The notes beneath the pieces were generated by a model. That model worked only from the letters and a program-made list of their open reading frames with translations. It was not told where the DNA came from and ran no database searches. A DNA stretch of 64,000 nt from an uncultured Eubacterium sp. (GTDB lineage: Bacteria; Bacillota; Clostridia; Lachnospirales; Lachnospiraceae): the NCBI GenBank assembly GCA_910589595.1, contig CAJUTM010000003.1, positions 103,769 to 167,768 on the forward strand, in the 5' to 3' direction. This document shows, in pieces, positions 42,452 through 49,871 of the stretch (the stretch's first letter is position 1; every line of letters begins with the position of its first letter). The position numbers were made by a program, and so were the translations under genes.

Positions 42452-42566
42452 AGGTATTATACGGTATCGTGTCTTTGTGTCGCTCCCCGAAAGATTTCTG
42501 TAAACAGAAGAAACAATGTATTTTTCGTTGGGAGCAGTACACCGGATACGATACTGTATAATACCT
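42452..42566 (+). other. Large RNA-like hairpin, possible structured RNA
   Basis: Left arm 42452-42487 and right arm 42530-42566 pair over about 35 positions. The first 22 pairs are continuous if two G-T oppositions are read as G-U wobbles, which points to RNA on the plus strand rather than a DNA palindrome. The loop contains a smaller stem (TTCTGT/ACAGAA) and a CGAAA/TTTCG closing pair. There is no ORF of note. It could be a small regulatory RNA, a miniature mobile element, or a terminator-like fold. Confidence 0.5.
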
Positions 42567-42665
42567 GTTTGCTAGAGTACATAAGTTGTCTTTGTTTCCT
42601 TTGGACAATTATATTCAAAACTTCATGTCCGGTTTACTGGAATACATAAGAGGGGAGGTGCGCAA

Positions 42666-42728
42666 ATGACAGCTTTTGAAACTCCCCAGATAAATTCAAG
42701 AAAAAATTCCGTTAATGCAAGCCGTTAG
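42666..42728 (+). CDS. Very small ORF with strong ribosome site (20 aa)
   Basis: ATG 42666 follows GGGGAGGTG and reads 20 residues, MTAFETPQINSRKNSVNASR, before TAG. It may be a real micropeptide, a leader peptide, or the start of a broken gene. Nothing similar is recognised. It lies between the large hairpin and the ileS promoter. Confidence 0.3.
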   Translation: MTAFETPQINSRKNSVNASR

Positions 42729-42849
42729 GGAAATAATAGACTGCCCCCGAGTTTGCCACTTCTTTATAAACTTCAATTAAAAAATTGGTGAAGTGAAAAG
42801 TTTATTTCCACTATATTAAGATTGCAGATAATACTGCGGAGAGAAATAC

Positions 42850-42878
42850 TTGACATTTGCGGGCAAACGTAATATTAT
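42850..42878 (+). promoter_or_regulatory. Promoter of the ileS T-box leader
   Basis: TTGACA (42850-42855) and TATTAT (42873-42878) are separated by 17 bases. Confidence 0.8.
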
Positions 42879-42884
42879 GATAGA

Positions 42885-43140
42885 AATTGAAGCAGACATA
42901 CCATGAAAGACTATGACGGAGACAGTACCTTTTTCCTAAGAGTTGCAGTGAGTCGGAGATAGTGGAAAACCGATACCGGTAAGAAAGAGGGAAAATCACT
43001 CCCGAGTTGCGTTTCTGAATGCAGTAGGAGACGACGGTATCCGCCGTTATCCGGATATATGTTGTAACGCATAGACGAACAGGTGGTATTATGACGGCTT
43101 GTGACAGGCTTTCATCCTAGTTTGGATGGAAGCCTTTTTG
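42885..43140 (+). promoter_or_regulatory. T-box leader (isoleucine) controlling ileS
   Basis: Stem I elements AGTGAGTCGGAGATAGTG (about 42947-42964) and AAAACCGATACC are visible. ATC in GAAAATCACTCC (about 42996) is the likely isoleucine specifier. The T-box at 43081-43097 is AGGTGGTATTATGACGG, keeping TGGT (pairs with an A discriminator, as in tRNA-Ile) but departing from the usual ACCGCGG ending. The terminator stem AGGCTTTCATCC (43106-43117), loop, GGATGGAAGCCT (43124-43135) with a T-run ends the leader 27 bases before ileS. Confidence 0.88.
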
Positions 43141-43166
43141 GTGAATGGCTTGGAATGGAGGTAAAA

Positions 43167-46100
43167 ATGTATAAGAAAGTATCAACAGGAATGAATTTTG
43201 TTGAGCGGGAAAAAGAAATTGAGGAGTTTTGGCGGGAAAAAGATATTTTCAGGAAGAGTATTGAGCTGCGCGAGGGGTGTCCGACCTATATGTTTTACGA
43301 TGGGCCGCCGACCGCCAACGGGAAGCCGCATATTGGACATGTACTGACCCGTGTAATTAAGGACATGATACCGCGTTACCGCACGATGAAAGGCTACAAA
43401 GTGCCTCGTAAGGCGGGCTGGGATACTCATGGCCTGCCGGTAGAACTGGAAGTAGAAAAACTACTCGGGCTCGACGGCAAAGAGCAGATTGAAGAGTACG
43501 GTATGGAGCCATTTATTAAGCAGTGTAAAGAATCGGTCTGGAAATACAAAGGTATGTGGGAAGATTTTTCCGATACCGTTGGATTTTGGGCAGATATGGA
43601 AGAACCATACGTCACCTATGATGACAATTATATTGAATCGGAGTGGTGGGCATTAAAAGAAATATGGAACAAAGAGCTTTTGTACAAAGGATTTAAGATT
43701 GTTCCGTACTGTCCGCGCTGTGGAACGCCGCTGTCGGCGCAGGAAGTAGCGCAGGGGTACAAGACGGTGAAAGAACGCTCTGCGGTAGTCCGCTTTAAGG
43801 TAGCAGACGAAGACGCCTATCTTCTTGCATGGACGACAACACCGTGGACACTGCCGAGTAACGTGGCGCTCTGCGTCAACCCGAAAGATACTTATTGTAA
43901 AGTAAAAGCCGCAGACGGTTATACTTACTATATGGCGGAACAGCTTCTTGATACTGTACTTGGAAAACTTGCCAAAGAGGACGAGGGCGTAAAAGCATAC
44001 GAAGTTCTGGAGCGTTTCGAGGGTACTGCGCTTGAGCACAAAGAGTATGAGCCGCTGTTCGAATGCGCAAAAGTGTGTGCGGATAATCAAAATAAAAAAG
44101 GTTTCTTTGTGACGTGCGATTCCTATGTAACGATGACGGACGGTACAGGTATCGTACATATTGCGCCGGCGTTTGGTGAAGACGATGCCAAAGTGGGACG
44201 CGATTACGATTTGCCATTTGTGCAGTTTGTCAACGGTAAGGGTGAAATGACCGAAGAGACGCCGTTTGCCGGATTGTTTGTCAAAGACGCCGACTGGGAA
44301 GTAATCAAGAATCTTGACGCCAGAGGGCAGCTTTTTGACGCGCCAAAATTTGAACATGAATATCCGCATTGCTGGCGTTGCGACAAGCCACTTATATACT
44401 ATGCGCGCGAATCGTGGTACATTCGTGAGACAGCGGTAAAAGACGAACTGATAGCGAATAATAATACGGTCAATTGGATTCCGGAATCGATTGGCAAGGG
44501 CCGGTTTGGAAACTGGCTGGAAAATATACAGGACTGGGCGATTTCCCGAAACCGCTATTGGGGAACGCCGTTGAATATATGGGAATGCGAGGGCTGCGGA
44601 CATCAGGAATGTATCGGCAGTCGGGCCGAGCTGGCAGAGCGTTGCGGACGGCCGGAAGTGGCGGAGATAGAACTTCACCGCCCGTATATTGACGAAGTGA
44701 CATTTACCTGTCCGGACTGCGGCAAGCTTATGAAGCGTGTGCCGGAAGTAATCGACTGCTGGTTTGATTCCGGAGCCATGCCGTTTGCGCAGTATCATTA
44801 TCCGTTTGAGAATAAAGAACTTTTTGAGGCGCAGTTTCCGGCACAGTTCATTTCGGAAGCTGTTGACCAGACGCGCGGGTGGTTCCACTCCCTGATGGCA
44901 GAGTCGACTCTCCTGTTCAACAAGTCGCCATATGAAAATGTTATCGTTCTCGGTCTCGTACAGGACGAGAACGGGCAGAAGATGAGCAAGAGCAAAGGAA
45001 ATGCCGTTGACCCGTTTGAGGCGCTTGCCAAATATGGGGCGGATGCAATCCGCTGGTATTTCTATATTAACAGTGCGCCGTGGCTGCCAAACCGTTTTCA
45101 CGGTAAGGCCGTGACCGAGGGGCAGCGGAAGTTTATGAGCACACTCTGGAACACGTATGCATTTTATGTTCTCTATGCGGAAATTGACCAGTTTAATCCG
45201 ACAGAACATACGCTGGCATATGATGAGTTGGGTATTATGGATAAATGGCTGCTTTCCCGCCTCAATACGGCGGTAAAGATGGTAGACGACCATTTGGAGA
45301 ATTACCGTATACCGGAGACGGCCAAAGCGCTGCAAAATTTCGTTGATGATATGAGTAACTGGTATGTCAGACGCTGCCGCGACCGTTTCTGGGCCAAGGG
45401 CATGGAGCAGGATAAGATAAACGCTTATATGACGCTTTACACTGCGCTTGTCACGATTAGTAAGGCGGCCGCCCCGATGATACCGTTTATGACCGAGAGC
45501 ATTTACCAAAATCTCGTGTGCGGTCTTGATAAAGAGGCGCCGGAAAGTATTCATCTCTGTGATTTTCCGGAAGTGAAAGAGGAATGGATTGACAGGGAAT
45601 TAGAAACAAAGATGGAACAGCTTCTGAATATTGTTGTTCTCGGACGTGCCTGCCGGAATACGGCGAATATCAAAAACCGCCAGCCGATTGGCAAGATGTA
45701 TGTCAGGGCTGAGAACAGATTGTCGGATTTCTATGTGGAAATTCTCGCCGATGAGCTGAATGTGAAAGAAGTTTCCTTTACCGATGAAGTGGAAGAATTT
45801 ACCACATACCGTTTCAAGCCGCAATTGCGCACGCTGGGGCGCCGGTTTGGCAGTAAGCTGAATTTATTAAAAGAAGTTTTGAATGATTTGGATGGCAGAG
45901 CCGCCGTGAAGAGTCTGAACGAAACAGGTGCGCTTACGGTGAAAGTCGATGGAATAGAGGAAGTTCTTGCGAAAGAAGATTTGCTGATTGAGACGGCCGA
46001 GATGGATGGATTTGTCAGCGAAGCGGATAATGGCATTACCGTAGTGCTGGATACAAATCTGACTCCGGAACTCATTGAAGAGGGATTTGTCAGGGAGCTG

Positions 46101-46334
46101 ATTAGTAAAGTCCAGACGATGCGCAAAGATTCAGATTTTGAAGTGACCGACCACATCCGGCTCTATCAGGATGGCAACGCCGTGTTGAAAGAGGTTATCC
46201 AGAGAAATGCCGAGCAAATCAAATCCGAGATACTGGCAGATGAGATTTATCTGGGAGAAATGAGAGGTCATACCGCCGAGTGGAATATTAACGGCGAGGC
46301 AGTTGTGTTAGGAGTAACCAAGGTAACGATTTAG
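43167..46334 (+). CDS. ileS: Isoleucyl-tRNA synthetase
   Basis: The 1055-residue class I synthetase charges tRNA-Ile. The HIGH signature is in PTANGKPHIGHVLTRV (about residue 50) and the KMSKS loop in DENGQKMSKSKGN (about 608). The editing domain (about 200-400; AWTTTPWTLPSNVALCVNP is the threonine-rich hydrolytic site) and an anticodon-binding helical domain follow the usual order. Cysteine pairs CEGC and CPDC lie inside the connecting peptide. I choose ATG 43167, five bases after GGAGG; longer in-frame forms overlap the terminator hairpin. A T-box leader controls it. Confidence 0.97.
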   Translation: MYKKVSTGMNFVEREKEIEEFWREKDIFRKSIELREGCPTYMFYDGPPTANGKPHIGHVLTRVIKDMIPRYRTMKGYKVPRKAGWDTHGLPVELEVEKLLGLDGKEQIEEYGMEPFIKQCKESVWKYKGMWEDFSDTVGFWADMEEPYVTYDDNYIESEWWALKEIWNKELLYKGFKIVPYCPRCGTPLSAQEVAQGYKTVKERSAVVRFKVADEDAYLLAWTTTPWTLPSNVALCVNPKDTYCKVKAADGYTYYMAEQLLDTVLGKLAKEDEGVKAYEVLERFEGTALEHKEYEPLFECAKVCADNQNKKGFFVTCDSYVTMTDGTGIVHIAPAFGEDDAKVGRDYDLPFVQFVNGKGEMTEETPFAGLFVKDADWEVIKNLDARGQLFDAPKFEHEYPHCWRCDKPLIYYARESWYIRETAVKDELIANNNTVNWIPESIGKGRFGNWLENIQDWAISRNRYWGTPLNIWECEGCGHQECIGSRAELAERCGRPEVAEIELHRPYIDEVTFTCPDCGKLMKRVPEVIDCWFDSGAMPFAQYHYPFENKELFEAQFPAQFISEAVDQTRGWFHSLMAESTLLFNKSPYENVIVLGLVQDENGQKMSKSKGNAVDPFEALAKYGADAIRWYFYINSAPWLPNRFHGKAVTEGQRKFMSTLWNTYAFYVLYAEIDQFNPTEHTLAYDELGIMDKWLLSRLNTAVKMVDDHLENYRIPETAKALQNFVDDMSNWYVRRCRDRFWAKGMEQDKINAYMTLYTALVTISKAAAPMIPFMTESIYQNLVCGLDKEAPESIHLCDFPEVKEEWIDRELETKMEQLLNIVVLGRACRNTANIKNRQPIGKMYVRAENRLSDFYVEILADELNVKEVSFTDEVEEFTTYRFKPQLRTLGRRFGSKLNLLKEVLNDLDGRAAVKSLNETGALTVKVDGIEEVLAKEDLLIETAEMDGFVSEADNGITVVLDTNLTPELIEEGFVRELISKVQTMRKDSDFEVTDHIRLYQDGNAVLKEVIQRNAEQIKSEILADEIYLGEMRGHTAEWNINGEAVVLGVTKVTI

Positions 46335-46355
46335 ATTCATGAAAGGAAGGCAGTT

Positions 46356-48818
46356 ATGATGTTTTTAACGGAGAAAGAGAAGAAAAGAGAATTGAAAACA
46401 AATATTGAAAACTATATGAAATTGTTGTTCCGCAAGTCTGTAAAAGAAGCAAATTCGCAGCAATTGTTTCAGGCGGTAGCATATGCGGTCAAAGATATTG
46501 TAGTAGACGACTGGATGGCGACGCATAAGGAGTATGAAAGACAGGATGTAAAAACTGTCTATTATCTGTCTATGGAGTTTTTGATGGGGCGTGCTCTTGG
46601 AAATACGATTATCAATTTGAAACAAGACAAATTGATAAGTGAAGTTCTTGACGAGATGGGAGTGAAACTTGATATCCTGGAAGATGAAGAGCCGGACGCA
46701 GCACTTGGTAACGGCGGTCTGGGCCGTTTGGCAGCCTGCTTTCTCGATTCGCTTTCCACGCTGGGATATCCGGCATACGGCTGCGGTATCCGTTACAAAT
46801 ATGGTATGTTTAAGCAGAAGATAGAAAATGGTTTTCAGATTGAAGCGCCGGATGACTGGCTCAAAGAGGGCAATCCGTTCGAGATGAAGCGTCCGGAGTA
46901 TGCGGTTGAGGTGCGATTCGGCGGTTATGTGGCCGTGCGCAAAGATGAAAAAACCGGACGTGACAAGTTTGTTCAGGAAAACTATCAGTCCGTCATGGCA
47001 GTACCGTATGATTTACCGGTTGTCGGATATGGAAATCATATTGTAAATACGCTGCGTATTTGGGACGCGGAGGCAATGGATACATTTAATTTGGATTCCT
47101 TTGATAAAGGCGACTATCAGAAAGCAGTCGAGCAGCAAAATCTGGCGCGTACCATCTGCGAGGTATTGTATCCGAACGACAACCATATGGCGGGTAAGGA
47201 GCTCCGCTTAAAACAGCAGTATTTCTTCGTGTCCGCCAGTGTCCAGCGTGCGATAAAGAAATATATGGAAAACCATGATGATATACACGGACTGCCGGAC
47301 AAAGTATGTTTCCAGCTCAACGACACACATCCGACAGTAACCGTACCGGAACTGATGCGTATTCTTCTCGATGAATATGACCTTGCATGGGAAGACGCAT
47401 GGGACATCGTAACGAGAACATGCGCCTACACCAATCATACCATCATGTCCGAGGCGTTGGAGAAGTGGCCGTTAGAGTTATTTTCCCGTCTGCTTCCGAG
47501 AATCTATCAGATTACGGAAGAGATTAACCGTCGTTTTCAGGATAAGATACAGGAAAAATATCCGAACAATTTTGAGAAAGTAAAAAATATGGCGATTATC
47601 TTCGACGGACAGGTGAAGATGGCACATCTGGCAATTGCGGCAGGTTTTTCCGTAAACGGCGTGGCAAGACTGCATACCGAGATATTAAAAAATCAGGAAT
47701 TAAAAGATTTTTATGAGATGATGCCGGAGAAATTCAATAATAAAACGAACGGTATCACCCAGCGTCGTTTCCTCCTGCACGGAAATCCGAAATTGGCGCG
47801 CTGGGTAACGGATAAAATCGGCGATGAGTGGATAACCGATTTGTCAAAAATTGAAAAACTTTCTCTCTATATTGACGATAAAAAGGCACAGCAGGAGTTT
47901 ATGAACATTAAATTCCAGAACAAAGTGCGTTTGGCAAACTACATTAAAGAGCATAATGGTGTTGAGGTAGACCCGCATTCCATCTTTGACGTACAGGTGA
48001 AGCGTCTGCATGAGTATAAGCGCCAGCTTTTAAATATTTTACACGTCATGCACCTGTACAATGAATTAAAGAAAAATCCGCAAATGGATATGTACCCGAG
48101 AACATTTATCTTTGGTGCGAAAGCATCCGCCGGATATCGTCGTGCAAAAGCGATTATTAAATTAATTAACAGTGTGGCAGACGTTGTAAATAATGACGCC
48201 ATGATACAGGGAAAACTTAAAGTTGTATTTATAGAAAATTACCGTGTTTCCAATGCGGAAATGATTTTTGCGGCAGCCGATGTCTCGGAGCAGATTTCAA
48301 CTGCCAGCAAGGAAGCGTCCGGAACAGGTAACATGAAGTTTATGTTGAATGGCGCGCCGACGCTTGGCACAATGGACGGCGCCAATGTAGAAATTGTGGA
48401 GGAAGTCGGGCAGGACAATGCGTTTATCTTTGGTCTTTCTTCACAGGAAGTCATTGATTTTGAGCAAAATAACCAGTACAATCCGAAAGAAATCTACAAT
48501 ATGGATTCGGATATCCGCGCCGTACTGACACAGCTTATTGACGGAACGTATTCCCGCGAGGATTTAGAGCTCTTCCGTGAACTCTACAATTCCCTGCTGG
48601 AAAGTAATGGTTACGAGCGTGCCGACCAATATTTTATATTGAAAGATTTCCGCTCCTATGAGGCGGCGCAGAAGCGTGTGGAAGAAGCGTATAAGGACGA
48701 GCAGCGCTGGGCGAGAATGGCAATGCTGCAGACGGCAAAATGTGGCAAATTCTCATCCGACCGCACGATAGAAGAATATGCACAGGAAATCTGGCACCTG
48801 AAAAAGGTAAAACTTTAA
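46356..48818 (+). CDS. glgP: Glycogen/starch phosphorylase
   Basis: The 820-residue enzyme releases glucose-1-phosphate from glycogen or maltodextrin. Signature blocks are YYLSMEFLMGRALGNTI near the N-terminus, LGNGGLGRLAACFLDSLSTL, HTIMSEALEKWP, RLHEYKRQLLNILH and EASGTGNMKFMLNGAPTLGT, whose Lys binds pyridoxal phosphate. Full length. The ribosome site AAAGGAAGG precedes two adjacent ATGs (46356 and 46359). It follows ileS by 21 bases without a terminator, so it may be partly cotranscribed. No other glycogen gene is nearby. Confidence 0.96.
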   Translation: MMFLTEKEKKRELKTNIENYMKLLFRKSVKEANSQQLFQAVAYAVKDIVVDDWMATHKEYERQDVKTVYYLSMEFLMGRALGNTIINLKQDKLISEVLDEMGVKLDILEDEEPDAALGNGGLGRLAACFLDSLSTLGYPAYGCGIRYKYGMFKQKIENGFQIEAPDDWLKEGNPFEMKRPEYAVEVRFGGYVAVRKDEKTGRDKFVQENYQSVMAVPYDLPVVGYGNHIVNTLRIWDAEAMDTFNLDSFDKGDYQKAVEQQNLARTICEVLYPNDNHMAGKELRLKQQYFFVSASVQRAIKKYMENHDDIHGLPDKVCFQLNDTHPTVTVPELMRILLDEYDLAWEDAWDIVTRTCAYTNHTIMSEALEKWPLELFSRLLPRIYQITEEINRRFQDKIQEKYPNNFEKVKNMAIIFDGQVKMAHLAIAAGFSVNGVARLHTEILKNQELKDFYEMMPEKFNNKTNGITQRRFLLHGNPKLARWVTDKIGDEWITDLSKIEKLSLYIDDKKAQQEFMNIKFQNKVRLANYIKEHNGVEVDPHSIFDVQVKRLHEYKRQLLNILHVMHLYNELKKNPQMDMYPRTFIFGAKASAGYRRAKAIIKLINSVADVVNNDAMIQGKLKVVFIENYRVSNAEMIFAAADVSEQISTASKEASGTGNMKFMLNGAPTLGTMDGANVEIVEEVGQDNAFIFGLSSQEVIDFEQNNQYNPKEIYNMDSDIRAVLTQLIDGTYSREDLELFRELYNSLLESNGYERADQYFILKDFRSYEAAQKRVEEAYKDEQRWARMAMLQTAKCGKFSSDRTIEEYAQEIWHLKKVKL

Positions 48819-48860
48819 AAAAGCAGAACCTGTATGATTGACAGCCGGCAAACGCCCGCT

Positions 48861-48889
48861 GAATAATATCTCCTCTCTCGGTAATAATA
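48861..48889 (+). promoter_or_regulatory. Sigma-F-like promoter of the LytM-type gene
   Basis: GAATA (48861-48865) and GGTAATAATA (48880-48889) are separated by 14 bases. This resembles sigma-F/sigma-G promoters (GHATA, 15 bases, GGnnATAATA), with a spacing one base short. The start codon follows 22 bases later after AGAGGTGATAAC. Supports a forespore role for the gene. Confidence 0.5.
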
Positions 48890-48911
48890 CTAAAAAAAGA
48901 GAGGTGATAAC

Positions 48912-49601
48912 ATGTTTTTTAAAGAAAAAGGGTTCTATATATCGTTAGTTTGCGGTTTGGCGGCAATCGCAGCCGTTGCCGGATTATGTATGAATTTACT
49001 CGGTGAGGAAGAAGAGGCGCCGATTGCCGCCGCCAGTCCCACGCCGGTTGTGACGGCCGCGCCGACGCCGGAAATACAGGAGACATCCGGTGATAACATC
49101 GATTCTGAGCCGGAGGAAACAGCTACCCCGAAGCCGACGAAAGAGTCGGTTGAGACGGTGACAAAACCTGTAAAAAACGCACTGAAGTTCGATCAGGAAG
49201 CGGGACTTCTGTGGCCGGTGCAGGGCGACGTATTAATGGAGTACAGCGCTGACCGCGTCGTATATTTTAAGACACTGGCACAGTACCGTACCAATCCCGC
49301 CCTTGTTATCGGGGCCAAAGAGGGCAGCGACGTCAAGGCAAGCGCCGACGGCGTCGTCACAAAAGTGGCCACATCGGAAGAGACGGGCCGCACGGTAACA
49401 ATGTCTATCGGCAATGATTTTACCGTTAGTTACGGACAGCTCAAAGACGTAAGCGTATCTCAGGGGGATAAGGTTTCCGAGGGACAGGTCATCGGTAAAA
49501 TTGCCAAGCCAAGTAAATACTATGCGGAAGAGGGAAGCAATCTGTATTTTCAGGTTAAGGAGAAAAAGAAAACAGTGAATCCGATGTTGTTGTTACGATA
49601 G
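48912..49601 (+). CDS. SpoIIQ-like membrane protein with degenerate LytM (M23) domain
   Basis: The 229-residue protein has one N-terminal membrane helix (about 8-28), a Thr-Pro/Glu-rich external stalk (about 35-90) and a LytM-type domain (about 100-229; ADGVVTKVATSEETGRTVTM then YGQLKDVSVSQGD). The zinc ligands of active M23 endopeptidases (H-x3-D and H-x-H) are absent: the strand that normally carries HxH reads LYFQVK. So it should be structural, not a peptidase. B. subtilis SpoIIQ, the forespore half of the SpoIIQ-SpoIIIAH channel, is similarly degenerate. Name left open because the resemblance is at domain level; the sigma-F-like promoter supports it. Confidence 0.7.
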   Translation: MFFKEKGFYISLVCGLAAIAAVAGLCMNLLGEEEEAPIAAASPTPVVTAAPTPEIQETSGDNIDSEPEETATPKPTKESVETVTKPVKNALKFDQEAGLLWPVQGDVLMEYSADRVVYFKTLAQYRTNPALVIGAKEGSDVKASADGVVTKVATSEETGRTVTMSIGNDFTVSYGQLKDVSVSQGDKVSEGQVIGKIAKPSKYYAEEGSNLYFQVKEKKKTVNPMLLLR

Positions 49602-49620
49602 GGCAAAACATTTCAAAACA

Positions 49621-49673
49621 AAATCCATGAATGCGGGCAGAAGCGCGGCGGTCTGCCGGTTCATGGATTTTTT
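49621..49673 (+). terminator. Terminator after the LytM-type gene
   Basis: Arms AAATCCATGAA (49621-49631) and TTCATGGATTTTTT (49660-49673), with inner GGCAG/CTGCC, form a strong stem ending in a T-run. Confidence 0.85.
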
Positions 49674-49871
49674 GTATTTCGAAATAAGTCAATTTTTTGT
49701 CATGGATTTTTGGTGAGGAAATTTATTCCAGTATAAGTTATATTTTTCTCTTGTGCGCAAAAAATCAAAAATACCAGAATGGTCAATGTTTATTCGAGAA
49801 ATATCATAGAGTTTTTTGCGTGTACGGCTTACAATAAAAGATATCACTATGTGGTAAAGGGGGATAAAAAA

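Noticed and set aside
43653..45554. Long open frame of about 630 codons on the minus strand opposite ileS
   Set aside because: It lies fully inside a well-supported synthetase gene, encodes no recognisable domain, has low-complexity basic composition and no ribosome site. It is a codon-bias shadow.
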